From Lachnospiraceae bacterium A2 (GTDB lineage Bacteria; Bacillota; Clostridia; Lachnospirales; Lachnospiraceae): a stretch of 64,000 nt of DNA. Shown one piece after another: positions 8,064 to 17,054 of the stretch (position 1 is its first letter; each line of letters starts with the position of its first letter). A program made the translations under genes and the position numbers. The DNA lies in assembly GCA_000403315.2 (NCBI GenBank), contig KE159636.1, positions 2,854,233 through 2,918,232 of the forward strand, written 5' to 3'. The notes under the pieces are model-generated. The model was not told the origin of the DNA. It did no database searches and saw only the letters and a list, made by a program, of their open reading frames with translations.

Positions 8064-8930
8064 ATGGAACATTTACAGGAAAAAATGATTGACTTACACA
8101 CCCATTCCACAGAATCGGACGGGACTTTCACGCCGGAAGGGCTTATGCGCCATGCCAAGGAATCCGGGCTTTCTGCCATTGCCCTTACAGACCACGACGC
8201 AGTCAGCGGGATCCAGAAGGCGCAGCCTGTGGCTAAAGAACTTGGGCTGGAGCTGGTTCCCGGCATTGAACTGTCCACCGACTACGAGGGGCAGGAAATC
8301 CATATCCTTGGGTACTACATTGATGTGGAACATCCAGAATTTTTAAAGAAATTAAAGGAATTTGTGGACTGCCGGGACAGCCGGAATGAAAAAATGGCAA
8401 TCCTCCTGCAGCAGGAAGGCTTTCCTGTTACCATGGAGGAGCTTACCCGGGAAAATCCCGGCAGCGTGATTACACGCGCCCATTTTGCCAGATACCTTGT
8501 GGAACATGGCCTTGTCAAAAACCGGGAAACGGTATTCCAAAAATATCTGGGAGATGGCTGCAAATGTTATGTGCCGCGGGAGAAAATCACGCCCTTTGAA
8601 GCCATCCGCCTGATACAGATGGGCGGAGGGATGGCGTTTTTTGCCCATCCGGTGCTGTGCCATATGAACCATGGCAGGCTGCGGGCTTTTACCCAAAGCT
8701 TAAAGGACGCCGGGCTGGCAGGGATAGAGGCCATCTACTCCATGAATGGGCCGGGGGATGAACGGAACCTCCGGAAGCTGGCAGAGGATCTTGGGCTGAT
8801 GGTAAGCGGGGGGTCTGATTTCCATGGGAACAATAAGCCGCAGATTCAGCTTGGGGTTGGGAAAGGGAACCTGCGGATCCCTTATGAGGTCTTGGAAACA
8901 ATCAAGAAAAGGCGTATTGGGATGAATTAA
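8064..8930 (+). CDS. PHP-domain phosphoesterase (TrpH/YciV family)
   Basis: 288 residues. Family members are metal-dependent phosphoesterases acting on 3',5'-nucleotide bisphosphates or the 5' ends of short RNAs. Metal ligands are visible: H12 and H14 in LHTHS, D19, D43-H44 in LTDHD, E69 in GIELS, H80, a HPVLC motif, and D252/H254 in GGSDFHG. ATG 8064 has GAGAGGG 7 nt upstream; the frame is open further upstream but without a site and with non-conserved sequence. It is divergent from infC and ends at a GC-rich hairpin. The substrate cannot be told from sequence alone. Confidence 0.88.
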   Translation: MEHLQEKMIDLHTHSTESDGTFTPEGLMRHAKESGLSAIALTDHDAVSGIQKAQPVAKELGLELVPGIELSTDYEGQEIHILGYYIDVEHPEFLKKLKEFVDCRDSRNEKMAILLQQEGFPVTMEELTRENPGSVITRAHFARYLVEHGLVKNRETVFQKYLGDGCKCYVPREKITPFEAIRLIQMGGGMAFFAHPVLCHMNHGRLRAFTQSLKDAGLAGIEAIYSMNGPGDERNLRKLAEDLGLMVSGGSDFHGNNKPQIQLGVGKGNLRIPYEVLETIKKRRIGMN

Positions 8931-8947
8931 GGAACCAGCCAGGAAGG

Positions 8948-8986
8948 CTGCTGGCGCAGGCCGTCCGGCGCCAGCAGGCATTTTCC
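8948..8986 (+). terminator. Terminator after the PHP gene
   Basis: CTGCTGGCGC (8948-8957) pairs perfectly with GCGCCAGCAG (8968-8977), followed by GCATTTTCC. Stem strong, T run short. Confidence 0.6.
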
Positions 8987-9038
8987 GTTTATATATATGT
9001 CTTGCCTGGATGTAAGCCATCACATTTCTTTACTGTTC

Positions 9039-9437
9039 TCAATACTTTTCTGAAAATTCCGCCATTGTAACAATATCCGGCATATCTATGTCAAGAACCA
9101 GAAAATCCTTATCTCCTGTCACAAAAACATCAACACTTTCTAAAATCGCTGTCACAAGAATGGGTAAATCTTTCGCATCCCTCATCGCTGGAAATTCGTC
9201 TATATCTAATGTTTTCGGAGTATAAACAAGTTCAAGCGGTAATTCCATGAAAAACCGGTCAAGAAATTTTCTCTTTGCAGGAAATTTCCGTTCTGTCACC
9301 AGCCTAAGCTCCTCTATTACATAATCACATGCCACAATTTGATGCCCATCTGTTAATTTCTTTATAAATGCCCTTGTCTGAATGGATGGAAAGAAAATTA
9401 CCGAAATAAAAATATTAGTATCAAGCATTACGCGCAC
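9039..9437 (-). CDS. PIN-domain ribonuclease toxin
   Basis: 132 residues. PIN domain of the VapC-like, PIN_3 type: acidic residues D6 (LDTN), E42-E43, D87 and D90 (RDAKDLP), and D109/D111 (TGDKDF) form the expected metal site of an RNA-cleaving toxin. Start GTG 9437 follows AAGGGGG at 7 nt, one base after the antitoxin stop. The gene order AbrB-type antitoxin then toxin is typical of type II modules. The target RNA is unknown. Confidence 0.88.
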   Translation of the reverse strand: MRVMLDTNIFISVIFFPSIQTRAFIKKLTDGHQIVACDYVIEELRLVTERKFPAKRKFLDRFFMELPLELVYTPKTLDIDEFPAMRDAKDLPILVTAILESVDVFVTGDKDFLVLDIDMPDIVTMAEFSEKY

Positions 9438-9438
9438 G

Positions 9439-9696
9439 CTAATACCCCCTTACTTCTTTTCGGATTTCTTTCATATACTCCTGCATTTCATCTTCTGACT
9501 GGAAACCTGCCTGTTCTGCTTCACCTATAAATGCTTCCTCTGCTCTTCTAAAAGCTAACGCTGCTGAATTTTCAAAATAAAATCTGCCATTTTCTTCAAG
9601 AATTACAATTTTATCACCTGCTTTTAATTTCATTTTATCTCTTATAGCTGCTGGAATTGTTATCTGCCCTTTGTCTGAGATCCTTGCTAGTTCCAT
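9439..9696 (-). CDS. AbrB/MazE-family antitoxin
   Basis: 85 residues. The N-terminal SpoVT/AbrB swapped-hairpin domain is clear (ISDKGQITIPAAIRDKM, LKAGDKIVIL, residues 5-34); the acidic C-terminus probably wraps the PIN toxin. ATG 9696 is preceded by GGGAGGTGAAAGGA. Such antitoxins bind their own promoter. The stop lies one base before the toxin start, so the pair is co-translated. Confidence 0.88.
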   Translation of the reverse strand: MELARISDKGQITIPAAIRDKMKLKAGDKIVILEENGRFYFENSAALAFRRAEEAFIGEAEQAGFQSEDEMQEYMKEIRKEVRGY

Positions 9697-9733
9697 TCCT
9701 TTCACCTCCCAAAAATAGCTATGCTTTATTCCC

Positions 9734-9784
9734 GCGAGCAATGAGCCAAGTAAACATGCTTGCACATATATTTGGCAACTGCCC
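9734..9784 (+). repeat. Short palindromic repeat, family D, copy 1
   Basis: Starts GCGAGCAATGAGCCAAG and ends with TATTTGGC. The same frame sequence, with a diverged central hairpin, occurs inverted at 36651-36700. It lies just upstream of the antitoxin ribosome site. Confidence 0.55.
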
Positions 9785-9856
9785 AGAACTGCCTGACATT
9801 TACCCTTTTTCTAAACTATGCAAAAATTAAAATCCTATCACACAGCTCCACTTACT

Positions 9857-9873
9857 AGAGCGTGTTTGAAAAT
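9857..9873 (+). repeat. Solo end of the palindromic element family B
   Basis: AGAGCGTGTTTGAAAAT just beyond the stop of the HAD gene matches the terminal repeats of the complete element at 43535-43696 (AGAGTGTGTCTGAAAAT / AGAGCGTATCTGAAAAT). Confidence 0.55.
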
Positions 9874-9876
9874 ACT

Positions 9877-10692
9877 TTAACCATTCAGGATAAATTTCTC
9901 AATAATCTCTGCAATCGCCCCATGCTCATTGTCATGCTCCGTCACGTAATCCGCCGCTTCCTGCAGGTCCTTATGGCCATTTTTCATGGCAACCCCCACA
10001 TGTGCTGCCTGAATCATCGGGATGTCGTTGCGCTCATCCCCCACAGCTACCGTATTTTCAATGGGGACATTCAAAAACTTGCTCATATATTTCAGGCCGC
10101 TCCCTTTATCAGTGTCCTTGGGGCAGTATTCCAGATATTCGTTGCAGGAGAAAAAACAGTTGCACCGCTCCATAAGCTCTGGGTGCGCGTCCCGGAATTC
10201 CATCAGCCGCCCCTGGTCCTCTGTGTCAATCAGAAGCACCTTATAAGGTTCCTGCTCCAGGCTTGTGAACATATTGCCCACCAGCCGGTAGCGCATCCTT
10301 GCATTGTGCAGGTAGAAATCCAGCTCCTTGCTGTGGCGTTCTGCCAGAATTGTGTCCTGCTCATAGGTCTGGACATAAATCCCTGCCTTGTGGGCTTCCA
10401 GGATTACCTCTTTCGCCACCTCCATGGGGAGGGTGCGCTCTGCCAGCACCCGGTCCGCCACGCAGTCGTACACCACTGCGCCGTTATAGGCAACCATATA
10501 GCACCTTGGGATGGAAAGCCCAAGCTCTTTTACCGCCACGCGCCCAGTTGCAATGGGCCGGCCTGTCATAAGGACAAAATCATGGCCCTGGTCCAGCATT
10601 TTGGCAATGGCATCCCGGTTCTCCCTGGAAATGCTCTTGTCCCGGTTCAACAAGGTTTCATCTAAATCCGTAAACAAAATTTTATGTTCCAT
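9877..10692 (-). CDS. Cof-type HAD-IIB sugar-phosphate phosphatase
   Basis: 271 residues. HAD nucleophile and acid/base in FTDLDETLL (D9, D11), motif II in LMTGRP, motif III/IV in KGSGLKYMSKFL and AVGDERNDIPM. The cap domain between about 85 and 190 is the C2B type. These enzymes remove phosphate from sugar phosphates or flavins; specificity is not predictable. ATG 10692 follows GGAGGGAG; the frame upstream to 10854 is the trailing end of ppk and a duplication. It is last in the fhs-to-ppk run. Confidence 0.9.
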   Translation of the reverse strand: MEHKILFTDLDETLLNRDKSISRENRDAIAKMLDQGHDFVLMTGRPIATGRVAVKELGLSIPRCYMVAYNGAVVYDCVADRVLAERTLPMEVAKEVILEAHKAGIYVQTYEQDTILAERHSKELDFYLHNARMRYRLVGNMFTSLEQEPYKVLLIDTEDQGRLMEFRDAHPELMERCNCFFSCNEYLEYCPKDTDKGSGLKYMSKFLNVPIENTVAVGDERNDIPMIQAAHVGVAMKNGHKDLQEAADYVTEHDNEHGAIAEIIEKFILNG

Positions 10693-10714
10693 AAATCTCC
10701 CTCCACTCTCTTTC

Positions 10715-10807
10715 TTCCACCGGTTCTGCCGGAATGGAAACTCTGTCCTAACCTTACATTGTCCCTGCTTTATTCCACCGGTTCCGCCGGGATAAAGACC
10801 CTGTCCT
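10715..10807 (-). repeat. Imperfect tandem duplication of the ppk 3' end
   Basis: A 35-bp unit at 10773-10807 encodes the last residues of Ppk (DRVFIPAEPVE then stop). A second copy at 10715-10749 reads DRVSIPAEPVEE in the same sense but lies after the stop codon, 58 bp further. Confidence 0.7.
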
Positions 10808-12902
10808 GATATACGTTTACCGTTTTGGGGAGGGCGTTTCTGGCTTCCTCGCAAAATTGCTGCTGGGAATTTACCAGCCGTTTCCCCCTTTTGTCAATTT
10901 TCTCATAATTTCCGTCCGGCTTAAGGATATGGGCTTTCGTATTGTCTGCAAGCTGTGTCCCTAAAATATGGCGCACTTGGTCCATCAGGGTTTCATTTTC
11001 CACCGGGAACATAATTTCCACCCTCCGGTCTAAGTTCCTGGGCATCCAGTCTGCGCTCCCCATGTAAATTTCTTCCTGCCCATCGTTGTGGAACCAGAAA
11101 ATCCGGCTGTGCTCCAGGAAATTCCCTACAATGGAATGTACGGTAATATTTTCGCTGACGCCGGGAATCCCTACCCGCAGGCAGCAGATGCCGCGTATTA
11201 CCAAGTCAACCTGCACCCCTGCCGCAGAAGCTTCATACAGCGCCGCAATCACGTCCCGGTCGCAGAGGGAATTCATTTTTGCCCGGATAAATGCTTCCTT
11301 CCCCGCCTGCGCATGTTTCATTTCCCGCTTAATCAGCTTGAGGAACCGTTTGCGCAGCCAAATGGGCGCAACAGCCAGCTTGTTCCAGGAGGGCGGCTCG
11401 GAATAGCCGGAAAGCATGTTAAAGACTGCGGTAGCGTCCTCCCCGATGGCTTCGGAACAGGTAAACATCCCCAAATCCGTATACAATTTGGCGGTGGAAT
11501 CGTTGTAATTCCCAGTCCCCAAATGGACATACCTGCGGATGCCGTCCTCCTCCTTGCGCACTACCAGCGCAATCTTGCTGTGGGTCTTTAATCCCACCAG
11601 CCCGTAAATAACGTGGCAGCCTGCTTTTTCCAGCTTCTTTGCCCAGACAATGTTGTTTTCCTCGTCAAACCTTGCCTTTAATTCTACCAGCACGGACACC
11701 TGCTTCCCATTTTCCGCAGCCTGCGCCAAGGAAGCAATAATTGGGGAATTGCCGCTGACTCGGTACAGGGTCTGCTTAATAGCCAGCACATCGGGGTCCA
11801 CGGAAGCCTGGCGGATAAAATCCACCACCGGGTCAAAGGTCTGGTAGGGATGGTGCAGCAGGATATCGCCTTTGCGTATGGCTTCAAATATGTCCTCCCC
11901 AGGCACAATCTTTGGCACACGCTGGGGCTGGTAGGGCGGGTAGCGCAGTTCGTCCTCCCCTTCAATCCCATACATTTTCATCAGGAAGGTCAGGTCTAAC
12001 GGCCCGTTGATTTTAAAAATATCCTCCTGCGCAATATGTAAGTCCTCTTTTAAAATCCCAAGAAGACGCTTATCCACCTTGTCCTCCACTTCCAGGCGGA
12101 TGACTTCGCCCCACTGGCGTTTTTTTAGCTGCTTTTGGATTTCCTGCAGCAGGTCCTCTGCCTCATCCTCATCTATCGTCAAATCGGCATTCCGCATAAT
12201 CCGGTAGGGGTAAGCGCACACCACATGGTAATTCAAGAACAGCCGGTGGATATTGCGCTCAATTACCTGCTCCAGCAGGATAAAGGCCTTCTGCCCTTCC
12301 TCGCTGGAAGGAATCTGCACAATCCGGGAAAGCACGGAAGGCACCTGCACGGTGGCAAATTCCAGTTCTTCCTTTTTGTCCCCCTTCTTGTTGAGGAGGG
12401 CGGCAATATTCAAGGATTTATTGCGGATCAATGGAAACGGCCGGGAAGCGTCCACCGCCATAGGGGTCAGCACCGGGTATACCGTTTCCTCAAAATAACG
12501 GTCTACATACTCCCCCTGGGCTTCGCTTAGCTCCTCGTAAGCCGAAATAATTTCAATCCCATGGTTGTGGAGCAAAGGCACAAGGGAGCGGGTATAGGTG
12601 CTGTACTGCATTTCCACCAAGGAACGGGTATCCTTGTTGATGGCCTCAAGCTGTTCCTTTGCCGTCATCCCTGCAATGTCCTTTTTCTTATACCCTGCAT
12701 GGACCATATCCTTTAATGAAGCCACCCGGACCATAAAAAATTCATCCAAATTCGAGGAGGTAATGCTTACGAATTTCAGCCGCTCCAGCAGCGGGATATT
12801 CTTGTCCCTTGCTTCATTTAAAACCCGGTGGTTAAATTTCAGCCAGCTTAATTCCCGGTTTTCGTAATACTCTGGCTTTAAGTAATCCTTCTCTTTGTCC
12901 AT
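10770..12902 (-). CDS. ppk: Polyphosphate kinase 1
   Basis: 710 residues, full length. Reversibly polymerises the gamma-phosphate of ATP into polyphosphate. N domain (ENRELSWLKFNHRVL), head domain, then two PLD-like catalytic domains with the autophosphorylated His in GLKTHSKIALVVR, plus HLGTGNYND and the second-domain motif GSADWMPRNLDRR. ATG 12902 follows GGGAGGG and lies 18 bp after ppx. Adjacent synthesis and exopolyphosphatase genes suggest joint control of polyP levels. Confidence 0.96.
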   Translation of the reverse strand: MDKEKDYLKPEYYENRELSWLKFNHRVLNEARDKNIPLLERLKFVSITSSNLDEFFMVRVASLKDMVHAGYKKKDIAGMTAKEQLEAINKDTRSLVEMQYSTYTRSLVPLLHNHGIEIISAYEELSEAQGEYVDRYFEETVYPVLTPMAVDASRPFPLIRNKSLNIAALLNKKGDKKEELEFATVQVPSVLSRIVQIPSSEEGQKAFILLEQVIERNIHRLFLNYHVVCAYPYRIMRNADLTIDEDEAEDLLQEIQKQLKKRQWGEVIRLEVEDKVDKRLLGILKEDLHIAQEDIFKINGPLDLTFLMKMYGIEGEDELRYPPYQPQRVPKIVPGEDIFEAIRKGDILLHHPYQTFDPVVDFIRQASVDPDVLAIKQTLYRVSGNSPIIASLAQAAENGKQVSVLVELKARFDEENNIVWAKKLEKAGCHVIYGLVGLKTHSKIALVVRKEEDGIRRYVHLGTGNYNDSTAKLYTDLGMFTCSEAIGEDATAVFNMLSGYSEPPSWNKLAVAPIWLRKRFLKLIKREMKHAQAGKEAFIRAKMNSLCDRDVIAALYEASAAGVQVDLVIRGICCLRVGIPGVSENITVHSIVGNFLEHSRIFWFHNDGQEEIYMGSADWMPRNLDRRVEIMFPVENETLMDQVRHILGTQLADNTKAHILKPDGNYEKIDKRGKRLVNSQQQFCEEARNALPKTVNVYQDRVFIPAEPVE

Positions 12903-12920
12903 TCTCCATTCCCTCCCTAG

Positions 12921-14453
12921 TTAAAATACTTTCTTTTCCCGGATCCGCGGCTTTACGCTGAACACTTCTTCAAAGGAATTGGCATAATCGGGGAACAGCC
13001 CCTTTTCCAGCACAATGCTCTCCGGGGATTCCACGGTAATGACTAATTCCCGCCCCTGTAAGGAGGCCTTGATATTCTTAAACTTCTGCCTGTGGCTGCG
13101 GTCCATGGCATTGGCAATCTTAAGGATTGCCGCCAGCTTGGAAACAACCATATAGCCCTCCTGGTCCATGCTGCCGCTGACGCTGCTGTAGGGCTGCAGG
13201 GGCTGGGAATTGTATTTTACGGCGCTTGCCACAATTTCCCGCTCCACATGGGTCATCCCAATAATTTCCGTCGCCAAAATAATCTGGTAGGAACATTCCG
13301 ACTGGTTGATTAAGCTGACATAGCGGCCGCAGTCATGGAGGATTGCCGCCACCTGCAGCAGCAGCCGTTCCCGTTTCCCCATTCCATGGACCTTTTTCAT
13401 GGCGTCGAAAATCACCACAGCCATGTTCCGCACTGCTTCGGAATGGCTGGAATAACCCTGATAGCGTTCCGCCAGATTCCTGGCAGCGGCAAGGACATCC
13501 TCCTCAAAATCATGCTCAAAGTAAATCATCCTGTTTTTCCCTGCATAATCGCAGACAATCCCATCACAGATATTAACTCCCGGCACCCAGATATATTTTG
13601 CATTCAGCTCCTCGCTCAGCCGCTTATACAGCACTACCGAAGGCAGGATTAAGGGGTCGTGCTCATTGGCAAGGTTCAGTTCCAAGGAAAGCTCCTCGGT
13701 GGATTTCTTGTACCATTTGTTCAGGAGCTTAATGAACCGCTCCGTTTCAATGGTCCCGTCCTCCTCCTTCTTGGAAAACCCTTTCGCCATGTCCCCTATG
13801 TAATCCCCCATCACAATAATGTACTTGATTTCGCTGCCCTTTAAGTAAATCCGTTTGAAAATATCCAGCTCCTTGTCAATCAGTTCCTGTATCTGGGTTT
13901 CGTAATGGGAAACCATATTTGCAATCTTTGTCAGCTTTTCCCGGATACGCATAATCCCAAGCTCAATGTGCTGGGTGGTGATGGCCGTCCCCTTGCGGAA
14001 CAGCGTAATCTGCATACTGCCGCCTCCTACGTTTACCACTGCCGCCCCTTTCTGTATCATCTTTTCAAACTTTGGCAGCACTGCCAGGGATTTGTAATCC
14101 ATCAGCCGGTGCTCGGAATTGCTGAGGACCGTTACTTCAATCTTAGTGCGGAGCCGTATTTGGTCTAAGATAAACAGGGCGTTCCCCACATTGCGGAACA
14201 CGTTCCCTGCAAAAGCTTCGTAAGCGTCCACCTTATAGCCGTCCATAATGGTCCGGAATTCCTTTAAAATCAGGCAGAGCTCCTCCACCAGCTCATAGCC
14301 GATTACCCCTTTGCCAAAAGCATCCTTCCCCAGCTCCACATGGCTGCGCACATAATCAATGGAACGGATTTTCTGCTTGGCGGAAATCTCGAATACTTTC
14401 AGGCTCACCTCATAAGAGCCAATATAAATTGCTGCAAATGTTGTAATCTTCAT
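12921..14453 (-). CDS. ppx: Exopolyphosphatase/GppA phosphatase with HD domain
   Basis: 510 residues. Actin-like ASKHA phosphatase: N-terminal YIGSYEVSLKVFE (a diverged phosphate-1 loop, S in place of the more usual N), VVNVGGGSMQI (phosphate-2 loop) and a central spacer, followed by an HD-type C-terminal domain with ILHDCGRY. It degrades polyphosphate and/or pppGpp. The gene lies between ppk and a DUF815 ATPase with short gaps. The altered YIGS motif is worth noting, but overall length and order support the family. Confidence 0.9.
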   Translation of the reverse strand: MKITTFAAIYIGSYEVSLKVFEISAKQKIRSIDYVRSHVELGKDAFGKGVIGYELVEELCLILKEFRTIMDGYKVDAYEAFAGNVFRNVGNALFILDQIRLRTKIEVTVLSNSEHRLMDYKSLAVLPKFEKMIQKGAAVVNVGGGSMQITLFRKGTAITTQHIELGIMRIREKLTKIANMVSHYETQIQELIDKELDIFKRIYLKGSEIKYIIVMGDYIGDMAKGFSKKEEDGTIETERFIKLLNKWYKKSTEELSLELNLANEHDPLILPSVVLYKRLSEELNAKYIWVPGVNICDGIVCDYAGKNRMIYFEHDFEEDVLAAARNLAERYQGYSSHSEAVRNMAVVIFDAMKKVHGMGKRERLLLQVAAILHDCGRYVSLINQSECSYQIILATEIIGMTHVEREIVASAVKYNSQPLQPYSSVSGSMDQEGYMVVSKLAAILKIANAMDRSHRQKFKNIKASLQGRELVITVESPESIVLEKGLFPDYANSFEEVFSVKPRIREKKVF

Positions 14454-14504
14454 TTCTGTTCCTTTCTGTTAGAATGGATACCCCGCCGCTTGCAGCGGGA
14501 CGGT

Positions 14505-15866
14505 TCATTGTTTCCCCAGCAGGTAGTCAATAAACTGCTGGGCAGTCCTTCCAGAAAGCCCCCCATGGCTTAATTCCCATTTGTTCGCCTCCGCCAGCAG
14601 CTCTTGTTCTTCCATGGCTACCTGATGCCTGCCTGCCAAGGCTTTTACAATATTCTGGAATTCCTTTTTTTCCGGTTTCCCAAAATAAATGGTAACGCCA
14701 AACCTTGACACCAAAGACAGCTTTTCCTGCACCGTGTCGTTGGTATGGAGCTCGTCGTCCCGTTCCGCCTTGTCGCTGAACTTTTCCCGTACTAAGTGCC
14801 TCCGGTTGGAGGTGGCATAAATCAGGACATTTTCTGGCTTTTTCTCCAATCCCCCCTCAATGACTGCTTTTAAATATTTGTATTCAATTTCAAATTCCTC
14901 AAAAGACAGGTCATCCATATATATGATAAACTTATAATTCCTGTTTTTAATTTTCCCAATCACGCCGTTCAAATCCTGGAACTGGTGCTTATAAATTTCA
15001 ATCATCCGCAGCCCCTGCTTATAGTACTGGTTGATAATTGCCTTAATGCTGGTGGATTTTCCTGTCCCGGCATCCCCAAACAGCAGGCAGTTATTCGCCT
15101 GTTTCCCGTTTACAAAGGCTTCCGTATTGTCTATAAGCTTCTGCTTTGCAGCTTCATAGCCTATCAAATCGTCCAAATGGACATGGGCAATATTGGCAAC
15201 CGGGACAATCCCCGCCCCATCTTCCGTATGCTCCACCCGGAAGGCTTTATGTAACCCTAGGCTCCCAACGCCGAAGTTCCGGTAAAATTCCGTTACCTCT
15301 CCCTGAAACCTTTCCGCCGTCCCTGCCTGTGCCAGCCTTACGCCCAAGGCACAGATTTGGTCCTGTATCCTCTGGCTGAATATCCTGCCCCCCTGCCCGG
15401 GTCCTTGGTAATCCTTAAGGATAGCAAGCTCCGGCATCTTCAGGCAGTCCGCCAGTACCTGCAAATCAAAATCAAAAAACCCCTTCAATATCCGAAAATC
15501 ATGGAGCGCCAGTTCGTGGATGCTCCCAGTAACCTCCCCTTTCATTTCACAGGCAATGCTGTATGCATTTTCATGGTTTACCAGCAGAAACGCCAAATAG
15601 CTTTGCCAGAGGTTCCCCTCAAAGCCATGGCTGGCAGAAAGCTCTATAAGGCTGTGCAGGCAGCTATAGCAGCGGGACTGCAGTTCTTCCCGGCTTCCGG
15701 AAATATTTTCTGCAGGGCATCCCTCCCCATGGGGGTTCCCGCACTGCGGCTCTTGTGTCCCCTTCCTGCAAAGTTCCCCGCACTGCTCCATAATCCACGC
15801 AAAATCTTCAAAAACCCTACCCTGTTTAAAATCCCGGTATAAAATCAGTTTTTTCGCACTCTCCAT
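14505..15866 (-). CDS. AAA+ ATPase of the DUF815 family
   Basis: 453 residues. The N-terminal half (1-205) is helical and poorly conserved. The C-terminal half is the DUF815 ATPase: Walker A GDAGTGKST, Walker B YKFIIYMDDLSFE, sensor ATSNRRH, and KFSDKAERDDELHTND. The function of the family is not established. ATG 15866 is chosen, with GGGG about 8 nt upstream; TTG 15872 is an alternative. It sits between pheA and ppx in a co-directional run. Confidence 0.88.
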   Translation of the reverse strand: MESAKKLILYRDFKQGRVFEDFAWIMEQCGELCRKGTQEPQCGNPHGEGCPAENISGSREELQSRCYSCLHSLIELSASHGFEGNLWQSYLAFLLVNHENAYSIACEMKGEVTGSIHELALHDFRILKGFFDFDLQVLADCLKMPELAILKDYQGPGQGGRIFSQRIQDQICALGVRLAQAGTAERFQGEVTEFYRNFGVGSLGLHKAFRVEHTEDGAGIVPVANIAHVHLDDLIGYEAAKQKLIDNTEAFVNGKQANNCLLFGDAGTGKSTSIKAIINQYYKQGLRMIEIYKHQFQDLNGVIGKIKNRNYKFIIYMDDLSFEEFEIEYKYLKAVIEGGLEKKPENVLIYATSNRRHLVREKFSDKAERDDELHTNDTVQEKLSLVSRFGVTIYFGKPEKKEFQNIVKALAGRHQVAMEEQELLAEANKWELSHGGLSGRTAQQFIDYLLGKQ

Positions 15867-15890
15867 TTCCAAAACCCCGATTCTGCTTTC

Positions 15891-17021
15891 TTAATAATTC
15901 CCAAGTACCTTAAAGTAAAGTGCGCCTTCCATCAGGCCCTTTAATGCATTCTGCACCGCCCCATCCCTTAAGTTCCCTTCCAAATCCACGAAAAAGCGGT
16001 ATTCAAAACTCTTGTCCTTAATGGGCCTGGACTCGATTTTTACCATGTTCAGGTTATTGAAAATCAAGTGGGACAGCATATGGTACAGGGAGCCGCTTTC
16101 ATGGGAAACCTCAAAACAAATGCTGATTTTCCCTGCCCCGGCAAGGCATATTTTTTTCCCGGAAACAATAATGAACCTTGTGCTGTTGTCCTCGCTGTAG
16201 TTAATGTTATTTTCTAAAATTTCCAGCCCGTAAATCTCTGCCGATACCGGGCTTGCAATGGCGGCTTGGTTCTTCTGTCCGTCTGCCAGGATTTTCCTTG
16301 CGGCAACCGCGGTATTTTCCTCTGCCACCTGTTTCCAGCCCTTATGGGCGTCCAGGAAGTCCACGCTCTGCATTAAGGCCTGCGGGTGGGAATACACATG
16401 GGTAATGCCGGAAAGGCTGCTGCCGGGAAGACCCAGCAGGGCATGTTCTACCTTAATGGTCTGCTCCGCCACAATGCAGTTGTCGTATTCTACTAAAAGG
16501 TCAAAATTCTCCCCTACAATCCCTGCAGAAGAATTTTCAATGGGCAGCACCGCATAATCGGCTTCGCCGCTTTTGATCGCTTCCATGGCATCCCGCCAGG
16601 TCTTTACATGGTAGCTGTCCGTCCCTTCCCCAAAGTATGCCTTCATGGCAAGCTGGCTATAAGCGCCTTCCGTCCCCTGGTAGACTACTTTATGGCTGGA
16701 AAAGGGCAGCTCCCCTACCTGTACAAAGCCTTGTTCCTGCCCTTGCCCATGCTGTATCAGCATTTGGTACTGGCGTTTGCGGCTTAAGGCCATAATCTGC
16801 TCAAAGAGTTCCCCAACGCCATAGCTGTTTTCCTCAGCCTGGACCAGCCCCCTTACCTTTGCCAGCTTCTCTTTTTCCCGTGTCCTGTCCAATACTGGCT
16901 TTCCCACGGATATTTTATACTCTGCCACCTCTGCCGTCAGCTTCATCCGCTCCTCATACAGGGCCACAAGCTGGCGGTCGACTGCGTCAATTTCTTCCCT
17001 TATCTTACTTAATTCTTTCAT
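15891..17021 (-). CDS. pheA: Bifunctional chorismate mutase/prephenate dehydratase
   Basis: 376 residues. Chorismate to prephenate to phenylpyruvate for phenylalanine synthesis. AroQ mutase domain at 1-90 (IREEIDAVDRQLVALYEERM), dehydratase at about 110-285 (YQGTEGAYS, LPIENSSAG, STRFI), and a C-terminal ACT domain with the ESRP allosteric motif (KIESRPIKDKSFEYRFF). ATG 17021 follows AAAGGTG. The ACT domain implies feedback inhibition by phenylalanine. No T-box or leader peptide is present because the gene is internal to a run. Confidence 0.96.
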   Translation of the reverse strand: MKELSKIREEIDAVDRQLVALYEERMKLTAEVAEYKISVGKPVLDRTREKEKLAKVRGLVQAEENSYGVGELFEQIMALSRKRQYQMLIQHGQGQEQGFVQVGELPFSSHKVVYQGTEGAYSQLAMKAYFGEGTDSYHVKTWRDAMEAIKSGEADYAVLPIENSSAGIVGENFDLLVEYDNCIVAEQTIKVEHALLGLPGSSLSGITHVYSHPQALMQSVDFLDAHKGWKQVAEENTAVAARKILADGQKNQAAIASPVSAEIYGLEILENNINYSEDNSTRFIIVSGKKICLAGAGKISICFEVSHESGSLYHMLSHLIFNNLNMVKIESRPIKDKSFEYRFFVDLEGNLRDGAVQNALKGLMEGALYFKVLGNY

Positions 17022-17054
17022 AGATTGCACCTTTACTGTTCCAAAAAGACGGTG

